Assembly (NCBI RefSeq): GCF_001591145.1
Contig: NZ_BCUF01000002.1
Location: 1-64,000 of the forward strand
Direction of reading: 5' to 3'
Source of the DNA: Vibrio harveyi NBRC 15634 = ATCC 14126 = KCTC 12724
GTDB taxonomy: Bacteria > Pseudomonadota > Gammaproteobacteria > Enterobacterales > Vibrionaceae
Length of the DNA: 64,000 nt
Of this stretch, positions 8,242-17,435 are shown piece after piece. Each line of letters opens with the position of its first letter. Within the stretch, counting starts at the first letter, position 1. Both the position numbers and the translations under genes were made by a program. The notes below the pieces were generated by a model. The model saw nothing but the letters and a program-made list of their open reading frames with translations, did no database searches and was not told the origin of the DNA.

Positions 8242-11200
8242 ATGAAAAAATATTATTTTCTCTTGTTTTTCGCTGCTGTTATTGCAGGTTGCGGTGGTGG
8301 GGGCGGTGATTCCAAACCCGATAATTCAAACTCTTCAACTCAAACGACCAAGCAAAGCCGTGCTCAGTTAAAGGTAGAAGACACAACGCTTGCCTTTGAT
8401 GGCGTTGGTCACGTTCTTAATACAACGATGAGCAATGTGCAGGGCACGATCACATACCAAATTCTTTCTTCAACACCTTCTAATGTGGTCCAAATTGATG
8501 AATCTGGGCAATTGCAAATTCTGCGCCCTGGCATCGCGAAGGTAAAAGCGACGGATAACAGCTCGATTTATGAGTCTTCTGAGGCAGAGTTCACTGTGAC
8601 AGTGAGCAAAGGCACTAACCCCGATTTAGTGGTCAACGAACTCAATTTGAACGCATTGAATAAAGACGGTGAGTTATTGGTTGTTCGTGGTCAACGAGGC
8701 CAAATAAGCTTTGAAGTGGTTGATGGTGATGAGCACTTGGTTCGCGTAAACCAAAATGGTCGCGTGTATGCTATTGGAGCGCAAGGTCAGGCGCGAATCC
8801 GTATTCACGATACGGGAGATGATTATTACCAAGCGCGCGATATTTATGCCAATGTCCATGTTTTCCAAGTTGGTGCTGAACAATTACAGTTTGCGCCTCT
8901 AAGCCCTGTTTATAGGGACGGTTTAACGCTAGAACCAGTTCGACTGGATGACGTCGAAACTGAGAGTCTTACGTTTAAGCTTGCTGACAGTAACGTCCAA
9001 TCCGATGTTGTTGAAATTCTTGATAAGAACACCGGTTTACTGTTGATTCATAACGCAGGGCAGGTCGAAATAGAGGCGACGGCAACATACAGCCAAGGTT
9101 TTGTTCAGCAGCAACAAACAGCCCGTTTTGTGGTGAACGTTGCCAAAGGTAAGCGTCAGCCGCTCAACTCTATCAATATCGCTGCAAACTACAGTGCTAA
9201 CCAATCGCTGTATCCTCTCGTTAGCAATGCAAAGGGCGACTACTATTTTGATGTGGCTGAAGGGCAAGATGTTGTTCGTGTATCCCCAAATGGAGACGCT
9301 CTGATCATACAAGGTGTCGGTCAAGCAAAAATCGACATTATTGAGCGAGAAATACGCAATTTTCCTAATACGCAAACTCAAATCACGGTTGATATTGCTC
9401 CAGCACCGCACCCAGACATGGAAGATGTTGCAATTGCTCTCACTTATCAAGATGAGTTAACAGTTCCACTGCAGTTTGCTGGTCAGAAAGGCAAACTCAG
9501 TTTAGTTGATTCTATTCCTGAAGGGCTGCAAATTGCTGCCGGTAAAATCTATGTAAATAGAGCAGGCAGCTATACGCTGCGCTTTGAAGATGATGGTGGT
9601 GAGTATTATCAATCGACTCAGTTTGATGTCGTTCTTAATGTCGCCAAGGCTCAAGGCTCAGCAATGCCTGTGAAAGACTATGAGGTTGTATACAGCACAA
9701 ATCATCAGTTCCAGTTATTACGTGATTTTGAGTTGCTCGCTTCTGGCGATGGAATTGAAGTTCTCGATAATACCCAGCCGAGTGTTGCTGATGCCATCGC
9801 GAATGGTCTGGTTCACGTGTATAAAGCGGGTGTGACAACCTTAACGTTACGTCGTAAAGAGAGTCAGAACTATACCGCGGGACCAGAGCAAACGGTAACC
9901 TTCACCATATTGAGTGCACCGAGTCGAATCCAGATTAGCTCTGATGTCGAAGTTAATTGGAACGCGCTTAAACCATCGGTAGCCAAACCGACAATTTCAG
10001 GGGTGGTTGGTCAGGTCAGCTATGCGTTTGCTGAAGGTTCAGAAACCGATGTGGTTTCATTAGACCCTAACTCAGGTGAAATGCGTATTCTGAATGCTGG
10101 CAACACAAGAATTGTCGTGTCTGATGTGGGCAATGAGCAATACTCCGCTGGACAAGCAAGCTTTAGTGTTACCGTTAAACCGATTGAGAGCCGTGCGACT
10201 ATTGCCTATCCACAAGCGACATATGGCTCTGGTGACAAGTTACAACCTAATTTAAACGGTGATGGTGTCAAAGCTGAATATCGCTTGATCAACCAATCAG
10301 CGCCGTCTGTAAAAATGGCTTCAAACAATGGCGAGTTAACGATACTGCACGCTGGAGATTACATGGTTGAAGCCACGCTGACAGGACGTAACTACCTAAC
10401 TAAAAAGGTCAGCTATCAGGGGAAAATAGGCAAAGCCGATCACCCTGGTTTATCTGTACTTCGCCAAGACGTAGAGTTTGAACCCTTCAAAGAAGTGGTG
10501 CTAGATTTTGGTCGAGCAATTGGCGAGCGCAGTTACGTACTACACAACACCAGACGTGAAAATATAGCGTCACTAGATCCTTCACGCGGTGTTATCACCT
10601 TAAAAGGTTATGATTCTAGTAGCGTTGTGCAAATTCGTATTGCTGAGAAAGAAACCCGCGATTACAAAGAGATGAGTGACACTCCGGTAACAGTAGCACT
10701 CAACCTCTCTGCTTCTGGTGTGGCGGATAAGTACACACATTTAACAAGTGGTCAAACGGTCGTTGGTAGTGAATTGAATGCACAAAGATTCGCTAATTTA
10801 GAAGAAAGTGAATTTGGTATTATGGGAGCGAGCTTATTACGAGAGCCTACAGATGCTGAATTGGTTGAGAATGGCGAAGGTAAAGTTGCCCTGTTGCTGA
10901 TGAGGCCAACAGATAATGATGACCCAATGGCAGTGCGAGCTGTGTGGATGCATATTGCTCGTTTTGATGGCTGTAGTGCACTATTGGACCCTAATGATCC
11001 TCGCCCATTCTTAGCGATCGACTATTCAGCGGAAGGTTACTGTAAAACCGGTGCAACCATTCGTATGACTCGTTATTTGGTTATTGATGACAGCAAGCTT
11101 GAAAAAGGAACCAAATACGAGATGGTCAGCCCATTGATTCAGTACCGACGTGGACATCGCGAGTTTATGGCCACTAAGAGAGGAGGACAATACGCGGAAC

Positions 11201-11289
11201 CAGGTGTGATTTATGGTGAAGGTGAGTACGGTCTTCCTGACAGCTTGTACGAGTGGTCTGTTGTTACTTTTGAATATCAAAAAAACTAA
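8242..11289 (+). CDS. Large Ig-like repeat surface lipoprotein
   Basis: I cannot name this 1015-residue protein. It begins with a lipoprotein signal (MKKYYFLLFFAAVIAG) and lipobox IAGC; the +1 Cys is followed by five glycines and a Ser/Asn-rich linker. About eight repeats of roughly 90-105 residues follow. Each has the pattern G-(x)-hydrophobic-x-I-x-x-AG, then D-x-G-x-x-x-Y, then an F-x-V-x-V strand ending in a K linker. This is typical of bacterial Ig-like (BIG2/cadherin-like) domains. The last 170 residues are different, with a Cys pair (DGCSAL, GYCKTG) that may form a disulfide. The likely place is the outer membrane, perhaps as an adhesin stalk or scaffold; that role is inferred. It is monocistronic and has its own terminator. 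Confidence 0.75.
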   Translation: MKKYYFLLFFAAVIAGCGGGGGDSKPDNSNSSTQTTKQSRAQLKVEDTTLAFDGVGHVLNTTMSNVQGTITYQILSSTPSNVVQIDESGQLQILRPGIAKVKATDNSSIYESSEAEFTVTVSKGTNPDLVVNELNLNALNKDGELLVVRGQRGQISFEVVDGDEHLVRVNQNGRVYAIGAQGQARIRIHDTGDDYYQARDIYANVHVFQVGAEQLQFAPLSPVYRDGLTLEPVRLDDVETESLTFKLADSNVQSDVVEILDKNTGLLLIHNAGQVEIEATATYSQGFVQQQQTARFVVNVAKGKRQPLNSINIAANYSANQSLYPLVSNAKGDYYFDVAEGQDVVRVSPNGDALIIQGVGQAKIDIIEREIRNFPNTQTQITVDIAPAPHPDMEDVAIALTYQDELTVPLQFAGQKGKLSLVDSIPEGLQIAAGKIYVNRAGSYTLRFEDDGGEYYQSTQFDVVLNVAKAQGSAMPVKDYEVVYSTNHQFQLLRDFELLASGDGIEVLDNTQPSVADAIANGLVHVYKAGVTTLTLRRKESQNYTAGPEQTVTFTILSAPSRIQISSDVEVNWNALKPSVAKPTISGVVGQVSYAFAEGSETDVVSLDPNSGEMRILNAGNTRIVVSDVGNEQYSAGQASFSVTVKPIESRATIAYPQATYGSGDKLQPNLNGDGVKAEYRLINQSAPSVKMASNNGELTILHAGDYMVEATLTGRNYLTKKVSYQGKIGKADHPGLSVLRQDVEFEPFKEVVLDFGRAIGERSYVLHNTRRENIASLDPSRGVITLKGYDSSSVVQIRIAEKETRDYKEMSDTPVTVALNLSASGVADKYTHLTSGQTVVGSELNAQRFANLEESEFGIMGASLLREPTDAELVENGEGKVALLLMRPTDNDDPMAVRAVWMHIARFDGCSALLDPNDPRPFLAIDYSAEGYCKTGATIRMTRYLVIDDSKLEKGTKYEMVSPLIQYRRGHREFMATKRGGQYAEPGVIYGEGEYGLPDSLYEWSVVTFEYQKN

Positions 11290-11296
11290 CTGACAT

Positions 11297-11326
11297 AAAA
11301 AGGAGTGCATAAGCACTCCTTTTTTA
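11297..11326. terminator. Bidirectional terminator
   Basis: A perfect stem AAAAAGGAGTGC / GCACTCCTTTTT with an ATAA loop lies between the convergent Ig-like lipoprotein gene and tesB. Confidence 0.85.
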
Positions 11327-11346
11327 GTCCCAATTTGTGAGAAGAG

Positions 11347-12207
11347 CTATTTGGTAAAGCGCATCACACCTTCTTGAACGGCCGTTGCAACAAGATGACC
11401 TTGTTGGTTGTAGATTTCCCCACGAACTAGACCGCGAGTGTTACTGGCGGTTGGACTTTCAATTACATACAGCAACCACTCATCCATCTTAAACGGGCGG
11501 TGGAACCAGATAGAGTGATCGATGGTTGCCACTTGGAAGTTCGGAGTCATCAATGACACTTCGTGTGGATGAAGTGCCGTTGTTAGGAAGCCCCAATCCG
11601 ACGCATAAGCTAGGAGATATTGGTGAATCAGTTGGTTCTCTGGCATTTCTCCATTGGCGCGAATCCATAGGTACTGTTTCGCTTCAGTTTTCTTAGGTTT
11701 CAATGGGTTTACGATGTTGACTGGGCGAGTCTCGATAGGTTTTTCGCCACAGAATGTTTTGCGTAAACGCTCGGGTAAGAATTCTGCAATATGGCTGGCA
11801 AGCTCAGTTTCCGAAGGGAAATTCTCCGGCCCAGGAATATCTGGCATGGTGTTTTGATGATCAAAACCAGGAGCATCGCCATGATAAGACGCCGTTAGAT
11901 AGAAAATAGGACGACCATTTTGAATCGCTTTGACTCGACGAGTACTAAAGCTGCGCCCGTCACGTAGGTTCTCTACGTCATAGATGATTGGTTTCTCTGG
12001 ATCGCCAGGATAGAGGAAATAACTGTGAAACGAGTGCACTGTGCGTGCGTCCTCTACAGTGTAACGTGCAGCAGATAATGCCTGTCCAATAACCTGGCCA
12101 CCGTAAACTTGAGGTAAACCTAGGTTCTCGCTTTGACCACGAAACAAGCCTTCTTCTAGTTTTTCGAGTTGTAGTAGGCTGAGCAATTCTCTTAGTGGTT
12201 TACTCAT
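11347..12207 (-). CDS. tesB: Acyl-CoA thioesterase II
   Basis: TesB hydrolyses medium- and long-chain acyl-CoA to free fatty acid and CoA in the cytoplasm. The 286-residue length equals the E. coli enzyme. The double hot-dog layout is visible: an N-terminal half with [14 protein letters not shown] and [12 protein letters not shown], and a C-terminal half with [13 protein letters not shown], which carries the catalytic Asp. The end of the protein is TAVQEGVMR, with the catalytic Gln. It is divergent from ybaY; the tesB-ybaY-atl cluster is also found in enterobacteria. No regulatory site is obvious. Confidence 0.95.
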   Translation of the reverse strand: MSKPLRELLSLLQLEKLEEGLFRGQSENLGLPQVYGGQVIGQALSAARYTVEDARTVHSFHSYFLYPGDPEKPIIYDVENLRDGRSFSTRRVKAIQNGRPIFYLTASYHGDAPGFDHQNTMPDIPGPENFPSETELASHIAEFLPERLRKTFCGEKPIETRPVNIVNPLKPKKTEAKQYLWIRANGEMPENQLIHQYLLAYASDWGFLTTALHPHEVSLMTPNFQVATIDHSIWFHRPFKMDEWLLYVIESPTASNTRGLVRGEIYNQQGHLVATAVQEGVMRFTK

Positions 12208-12374
12208 GATGTCTCCTCACCTTGTTTTTATTGCTGCTTCAATTATGAAACAAAATCAACTGTTTGATAATTTCTAACTTAGTCAAACTATTGTCAAATA
12301 GATAAGCGTACAGCAGACAGTTTAATAATCTCCCTCTATACTTAGCGCGAATTGATACACCCGTTGAGGAAACT

Positions 12375-12809
12375 ATGAAAAAAACACTACTACTTGTTAC
12401 TTCTTTACTATTCGGTGCTGCACTAGTGGGTTGCCAAACTTCTCAAACAACAGAAATGGAATCAGCTGAGGCGTCTATGAAGACAATTACAGGTACAGTG
12501 GCTTATCGCGAGCGTATTGCACTGCCTCCGCACGCAGTCGTTACGGTTGCGCTAGAAGATGTTTCTCTTGCGGATGCCCCAGCTAAAGTACTAGCGAAAC
12601 AAACATTCGAGACAGAGGGTAAACAAGTACCTTTGGCATTTGAACTGAGCTACAACAGCAACGATATCAAACCAAACCACCGTTACAGCCTACGTGCTCG
12701 TATCGAAGTGGATGGTAAATTGCGCTTTATCAATGACACAAGCATTCCTGTCATTACAGATACAGAACAAACGCACCAAGCAAACATTCGTCTTGTTGGT
12801 ACTCGTTAA
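12375..12809 (+). CDS. ybaY: YbaY family lipoprotein
   Basis: This 144-residue protein has a lipoprotein signal (MKKTLLLVTSLLFGAALVGC). The lipobox is LVGC, and residue +2 is Gln, so outer-membrane sorting is expected. The mature part is a single YbaY/YscW-type beta-sandwich (GTVAYRERIALPPHAVVTVALEDVS... NIRLVG), a fold shared with type III secretion pilotins. The molecular role is unknown. Position next to tesB and the alkyltransferase-like gene is the same as in E. coli. GAGGAA lies 7-12 bases before the ATG. Confidence 0.88.
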   Translation: MKKTLLLVTSLLFGAALVGCQTSQTTEMESAEASMKTITGTVAYRERIALPPHAVVTVALEDVSLADAPAKVLAKQTFETEGKQVPLAFELSYNSNDIKPNHRYSLRARIEVDGKLRFINDTSIPVITDTEQTHQANIRLVGTR

Positions 12810-12831
12810 TCGTTAGCCAAACTGATTGTTA

Positions 12832-12860
12832 AAATGGCAGCCATTAAGGCTGCCATTTGT
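12832..12860 (+). terminator. Terminator of ybaY overlapping the 3' end of the convergent gene
   Basis: The stem AAATGGCAGCC / GGCTGCCATTT with an ATTA loop is followed by TGTATTTT. The right arm is also the last codons of the convergent alkyltransferase-like gene (KWQP-stop). Confidence 0.75.
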
Positions 12861-13161
12861 ATTTTCTGAGCGAGACTTTTCCAATCTCAGATACCTCAAT
12901 TCCCTCAGCTTCAAGCTTTTGCTTTTGTCTTTCCAGATCGCGACCTTTCAACGAAATCTTCCCCTGACTATTTATGACACGAAACCATGGCAGTTTACTG
13001 CCTTCGGGTAGATTACCTAACGCTTTACCAACATGCCTTGCGTAGCCCGGATAGCCAGCCATTTTGGCAATTTCACCATAAGTAGAAACACGTCCGGTGG
13101 GAATTTGGTGAATTACAGCAAAGATTTGCATTAAAAATTGGTCCATACTGAAAGTGTCCAT
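12844..13161 (-). CDS. Alkyltransferase-like protein (ATL, YbaZ family)
   Basis: This 105-residue protein matches the DNA-binding half of O6-alkylguanine-DNA alkyltransferase (VYxxxxxIPxGRVSTYGEIA...). The reactive PCHR motif reads PWFRV instead, with Trp in place of the acceptor Cys. This is the defining feature of ATL proteins, which flag O6-alkylguanine lesions for nucleotide excision repair without repairing them. Length and position next to ybaY/tesB agree with E. coli YbaZ. No clear ribosome site precedes the first ATG; the ATG five codons later is also possible. Mfd, which works in the same repair network, is encoded about 28 kb away in this window. Confidence 0.9.
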   Translation of the reverse strand: MDTFSMDQFLMQIFAVIHQIPTGRVSTYGEIAKMAGYPGYARHVGKALGNLPEGSKLPWFRVINSQGKISLKGRDLERQKQKLEAEGIEVSEIGKVSLRKYKWQP

Positions 13162-13419
13162 TGTTGTTTACCAAGGAATGGTAATACACAAGACTTGTAC
13201 TTCGCTATCAGTTCTTGCTCCTTAACATCATTTGTCGCTCATCTTTCTTCACCGCCTTTTATTGTTTATTTTGTGAGCTGCAAGTGATCTTTCAGAGTAA
13301 GTTGGAAATACAAAAACAAGCTTATGCTTAGTTTACATATAGACCCGCTCAACGACTTTTAATGCCCAGTTTGACATGCCGTTGAGTTACCAAGTTGGTT
13401 GGGGAAGCCAGGAGGCGCT

Positions 13420-14163
13420 ATGATTTTTTCGACACTTCAATTTCTTATTACGACTCTTCTTGCCGTGGTGTGTGCTCGTGCCATCAGTTTGAGCGAAGGA
13501 GAGATCCCCGTTCTCGCCTTAATGATTCCCGCACTGTGGATATTGCCACAAGGAGGAATTGCCGGTTTGATTCTGCTCGGTGCCATGACCGTTTATGGTG
13601 TCACTCTGTCGATGCAGCCGATTGCATTGTCAGTGGGCGTTTTGATCCTATTCCCACTATTAATGGTCGTGTTCTCACGTCGTAGTTCACTAGGCGTATT
13701 GCTTACCGCTGGTCTGATTGTATTGACCTTACAAGTAGGCATTATGGTGACACAACAAGCCGGGAAGCTTGATGGCTCTGCGTGGTTGACAGTGGTACAA
13801 ACCTTATCAGTGATAGTCATGTGGTGGGCAGCAAATCATTGGAAACCTTCAGAAAAACACAGTTGGTGGTCATTGCTGTTGTTGCTGCCACTGTGGTTAG
13901 CTGATTTGCCTTATGCTGTGCTTGTCGCACTAAGTATTACGGGAATTCTGGCTTCTATGGAGGCGTTAACTAAGATTCGAAATTCGATGCGTTGGGGTAA
14001 GTTGCTCTGCTGGACTTTGCCGACCGTAGGGTTCGCTGCATTAGTCGTTAGCCCAAACATTGAAGTACCAAACCCTGTCTTTGTTGTTTGGATTTGTTTG
14101 CTCGGAACGGCTTGGATGACGGACTACATCTTACGTAGTAGCGATGAGCAGGCAGAGTTATGA
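13420..14163 (+). CDS. Integral membrane protein of unknown function
   Basis: I do not recognise the family. The start is set at ATG 13420 because AGGAGG ends four bases before it; an in-frame TTG seven codons upstream lacks such a site. The 247-residue product is almost wholly hydrophobic with about eight or nine membrane spans, short loops and few charges. Basic residues cluster near 79-83 (SRRS) and 184-191. Two WW pairs and a PLWLADLP motif are conspicuous but do not identify it. It stands alone: 258 bp of gene-free sequence lie upstream and a terminator downstream. Confidence 0.7.
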   Translation: MIFSTLQFLITTLLAVVCARAISLSEGEIPVLALMIPALWILPQGGIAGLILLGAMTVYGVTLSMQPIALSVGVLILFPLLMVVFSRRSSLGVLLTAGLIVLTLQVGIMVTQQAGKLDGSAWLTVVQTLSVIVMWWAANHWKPSEKHSWWSLLLLLPLWLADLPYAVLVALSITGILASMEALTKIRNSMRWGKLLCWTLPTVGFAALVVSPNIEVPNPVFVVWICLLGTAWMTDYILRSSDEQAEL

Positions 14164-14231
14164 AATAGTTGTAGTCGCTCTGGGTAAATAGTGACCCGTG
14201 CGGCAGACTCTTGATTTGTTTATGAAATAAT

Positions 14232-14262
14232 AGGCCGAATGTTATATGTTCGGCCTTTCATA
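14232..14262 (+). terminator. Rho-independent terminator
   Basis: The stem AGGCCGAA / TTCGGCCT with a 9-nt loop is followed by T-rich sequence, after the membrane protein gene. Confidence 0.7.
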
Positions 14263-14337
14263 TTTATTGTGCATTTAATAATAAAAATTCAATCCTACCT
14301 TCAATATGTATGAAGGGTCCTTTTAGAAACGTTTGTC

Positions 14338-16335
14338 ATGGTTAAAGTAGTTCAAAGGCTGTTGGTTTTTGCTTGCTTTCTATTGAGTTTGAGCCTCAAA
14401 GCAGAACCGGAACAAGCCCCTAATTATAAGGTAGCGACAGAGGCGGATGATGTCGTTACTCGCGTGTTATTTGACGCAGTAGCAGAACATTTTGGTGTTT
14501 CGATCCAGTACGTGAATTACTCGAGTTTCGACGCTATTTTGGATTCTGTTGCGAACGGTGAGAGCGACTTTGCTGCGAATATCACCTACACCTCAGAACG
14601 TGCACTGAAGTTCAGTTATTCACGTCCAACTAACATTGAATATACTTATCTGTATGGTTTGAATGATGCGACCTTAGGTGAAGCGAGTGTTGTTGGGGTA
14701 CCAAAAGACACCATCTATGCAGAGCTTATTCAACAAAACTACCCTGAGTTGCTTCAAGTTCCTTATCAAGGGCATGAAGAAGCGGTGGCACTGCTGCGTT
14801 CTGGTCAAGTTGATGGGGTAGTAGATGCTATCAATCAACTCAAACCTATGTTGCTAGAAGGCTTTGATGCCAAACTTCTTAATGACCAAATCTCCATCAA
14901 GCCTGTTTCTATTGTTAGCCAGAAAGGATCACATCTTGATGAGTTGTCGACGTTTGCCAATTTTATTCACGATGAATCGGTACAAAAGCACTTACGCGAA
15001 CAAGTTGCGCTATATCAGTTTGAACTTCGACAGACAGCATTGCGTGAATCTATCAAACGACTGCCAATCGATTTAGAGCAGCCTCTTACTATCAAGTTTG
15101 AATCTATCTTTCCTTACGTGGTTTATAAAGAGGACGGCTCTATCGAAGGGATGACAGCAGACGTCGTAATGAAAAGTTGTAAAATTTTGGCTTTGAATTG
15201 TGTGGTTATCAGCAAGCCTGATGAAAGTTGGGAGTCCATGTACGCCCAATTTATCCAAGGTGAATTCGATTTATTAGCGCCACTGACCATCAGTCGAGAA
15301 CGACGTGCTTTCAGTTACTTCCCTCAGCCTCATTACCAACCGACGTCGGTTATGGTGAAACGCTTGGGCTACAAGCCCAACGTATATTCCCATGTTTCTC
15401 AGCTTATTTCTGAACGTATTGGTGTGGTAAAAGATGACTTTTTTGATCAAATGCTTACCCAAATGTTGCCATTAAAAGAACTCAAGCGATTTGATTCTCA
15501 GCAAGCAACATTAGATGCCTTGTTAGCCAGAGAGATTGATTACATTGCGATGGACACCGCTATGCTGAATCATTTCTTACGTTTGAGTGAGTTAATTCCA
15601 ATTGAACAAGACGATGCGATTGGTGAGTTTTACGAATCGGAATTGTCGATAGGGTTAACAACCAATCAGCGTGGTGAAATTCTCGCCCCATACTTTAGTC
15701 GAGCAATCTCCATGCTAGATTTGGAGAAAATTGTTGCTCAGTATGACTTAAGACCAGATTGGCGAACCGCCTTAGAATATGAAGTTCGTTTGGCGACGCA
15801 GACTCAAGCTGTGTTTGTTTTTGTGCTGGTGTTTGCGGTTGGTGTCAGCTTGTACCTATACCGTCAATCAAACACTGACAACTTGACTGGATTGAGAAAT
15901 CGACGCTCGTTACAACTTAAGTACCGACAGGGTGTACCAAAGGATCTTGCGGTCTTGTATCTCGATATTAACCACTTCAAGCAAATCAACGATACGTTTG
16001 GACATCGAGCAGGGGATAAAGTGTTGCAATTGCTGTCGCTCAAAATACATCGTGTGTGGGCGGGTAGAAGTTATCGTATTGGTGGTGATGAGTTTATTTT
16101 GCTTGGTTATCCTACTGAGGTTCAGTTAAGTCGAGCAGTTGAAGAGCTGAGTTCACTGGATGCCAAAGACGAACAATCTGATGGTTTGAATGTGGTAACC
16201 ATTTCTGTGGGTGTTTCCGTCAAGCGAGAGCGAAGCGTTAGTCTTGAGCAAGCGCTGCATTTAGCAGATGAAGATATGTACTCGAGCAAACAAGCTTCCC
16301 GGAATTGTAATGAAGCAAACCCTTGTATGGTTTAG
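14338..16335 (+). CDS. Diguanylate cyclase with tandem periplasmic solute-binding sensor domains
   Basis: This 665-residue protein has a signal peptide (about 1-22). Two SBP_bac_3 (amino-acid-binding-like) domains follow at about 30-230 and 240-475, then one membrane span near 490-508 and a C-terminal GGDEF domain. The GGDEF signature is intact (G582-F586, within RIGGDEFILLGY), as is the LYLDINHFKQINDTFGH metal/substrate segment, so the enzyme should make c-di-GMP. The allosteric RxxD I-site is missing at the usual place five residues before GGDEF, so product inhibition through that site is not expected. The ligand is unknown; this sensor class often binds amino acids or small acids. The gene is monocistronic. 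Confidence 0.88.
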   Translation: MVKVVQRLLVFACFLLSLSLKAEPEQAPNYKVATEADDVVTRVLFDAVAEHFGVSIQYVNYSSFDAILDSVANGESDFAANITYTSERALKFSYSRPTNIEYTYLYGLNDATLGEASVVGVPKDTIYAELIQQNYPELLQVPYQGHEEAVALLRSGQVDGVVDAINQLKPMLLEGFDAKLLNDQISIKPVSIVSQKGSHLDELSTFANFIHDESVQKHLREQVALYQFELRQTALRESIKRLPIDLEQPLTIKFESIFPYVVYKEDGSIEGMTADVVMKSCKILALNCVVISKPDESWESMYAQFIQGEFDLLAPLTISRERRAFSYFPQPHYQPTSVMVKRLGYKPNVYSHVSQLISERIGVVKDDFFDQMLTQMLPLKELKRFDSQQATLDALLAREIDYIAMDTAMLNHFLRLSELIPIEQDDAIGEFYESELSIGLTTNQRGEILAPYFSRAISMLDLEKIVAQYDLRPDWRTALEYEVRLATQTQAVFVFVLVFAVGVSLYLYRQSNTDNLTGLRNRRSLQLKYRQGVPKDLAVLYLDINHFKQINDTFGHRAGDKVLQLLSLKIHRVWAGRSYRIGGDEFILLGYPTEVQLSRAVEELSSLDAKDEQSDGLNVVTISVGVSVKRERSVSLEQALHLADEDMYSSKQASRNCNEANPCMV

Positions 16336-16405
16336 CTTTAATAGACTGAATTGACCGAGTTTTGTCCAAACGGAAGTGAAAAGGACAAATTCGTCGCTTT
16401 AGCCC

Positions 16406-16434
16406 TTGCAATCCGAGAGGCGATGCTGAATAAT
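16406..16434 (+). promoter_or_regulatory. Putative promoter of the 4.5S RNA gene
   Basis: TTGCAA at 16406-16411 and AATAAT at 16429-16434 are spaced by exactly 17 bp. Transcription would begin near 16441 and give a 5' leader of about 33 nt, removable by RNase P as in other 4.5S precursors. Confidence 0.55.
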
Positions 16435-16474
16435 CCTCACATCATTTGAGACAAGCTCTCAAAGCAAGAATTAT

Positions 16475-16580
16475 GGGGCTCTGGTCCTCTCGCAACAATA
16501 GCTCGTGAACTCGGTCAGGTCCGGAAGGAAGCAGCCGCAGCGTGTGACTTGTGTGCCGGGATGTGGCTGGGGTCCCACCC
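16475..16580 (+). ncRNA. ffs: 4.5S RNA of the signal recognition particle
   Basis: The strongly conserved SRP domain IV hairpin is present at 16519-16536 (GTCCGGAAGGAAGCAGCC, with the GGAA tetraloop). Its 3' partner TGTGCCGGGATG forms the other strand. The ends GGGGCTCTGG and GGGGTCCCACCC pair to close the long hairpin. The RNA binds Ffh and directs inner-membrane proteins to FtsY/SecYEG. The ends are assigned by pairing and by comparison with E. coli ffs, so they may be off by one or two bases. A terminator follows. Confidence 0.95.
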
Positions 16581-16583
16581 TTT

Positions 16584-16615
16584 AAAAGCCTCGCTTATAC
16601 AGCGGGGCTTTTTCG
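16584..16615 (+). terminator. Terminator of ffs
   Basis: The stem AAAAGCCTCGCT / AGCGGGGCTTTT contains one T-G pair and is followed by TTTCG. It lies directly after the 4.5S RNA. Confidence 0.8.
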
Positions 16616-16664
16616 TTTTTATCTTCTGCACTTTGGAGCCATTCAATACCCTGATTTCTGTACC

Positions 16665-16830
16665 TATACCCAAGTTGCTTCAGTGACACGCTCCCGATGG
16701 GCGAGTTGCCTTGGTTCGCATGCTTCGTTAACAATTTTCGATTTAGAAGCACTAGATCTTCAAATTGTTGCCTCGCCTTCAAACCAAGTCATTCTCGCGG
16801 AACCAAGCATCTCGAGGTTACTTGGGTATA
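16665..16830. repeat. ERIC-like palindromic intergenic repeat, 166 bp
   Basis: The element is bounded by TATACCCAAGT and its inverse CTTGGGTATA. Internal arms also pair: CGAGTTGCCTTGGTTCG against the AACCAAG...CGAGG side, and AACAATTTTCGATTTAGAAGCACT against the AGATCTTCAAATTGTT side. The terminal TATACCC/GGGTATA and the long imperfect palindrome are the marks of ERIC-type elements, which are common between genes in Vibrio and enterobacteria. It has no coding potential that I trust. A shorter relative lies at 33227-33285. Confidence 0.75.
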
Positions 16831-17435
16831 CATGGATGAGCTTCATTCTATGGGAAGGAATCTAAAGTCGCGCTTTTACCCGCGTTATTCATTTTTCCCA
16901 GAATATGCTCAGAAAATAAATATTCATTACCGATGAATGCAAGGCTTTATATTCTTACAGTGCTCGCATCATTATTTTCTGTTAGCAATTCTTTTATCTT
17001 CTCGTTCCTGTTTATTCGAATGGTTTGTCTGCTTGTTAGATTTGTTAGCAATCTTTAAGAAAATTAATCTGTAGAAAAATTACACTTTTCGGGAAATATG
17101 AAGTGTATTTTCCGTCTATTCGGGGTCTTATTCATGATCTTTTACACTTGTTTTATTTTTTGTATGACAAAATAAAATTGAGATTGATTGGGGTCAAAGA
17201 TTCGTCCGCATTCGCCTTTTTCGGGGCTGAAAGTTAATTACAAGTATTCATTGGTTCGGGTAGGTTATTTTTACTCGCTGACATAACACTGAATAGATTC
17301 TTGATAAATATTCAAAATGAAAATAAACGGTGCAAAGGTGACGAGCGAGGTGATTTAACTCAATTCTATTCAGCGAATGCTTTTTATCAGTTTGAAATTG
17401 TACTGATGTCGCTTGAATGCTTTTTGGAGACCCCC
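16831..17435. other. 605-bp gene-free region before the cation ATPase
   Basis: This is AT-rich sequence with no supported ORF. An imperfect palindrome TTGATAAATATTCAA at 17301-17315 resembles an FNR box but has one extra base between the half sites. The long leader may carry the ATPase promoter and its control elements. An open frame running upstream of the ATPase start to 17301 looks fortuitous. Confidence 0.4.

Noticed and set aside
17301..17315. FNR-like palindrome TTGATAAATATTCAA before the cation ATPase
   Set aside because: It has five bases between half-sites instead of four, so it does not meet the FNR consensus. It is only noted as an imperfect palindrome.
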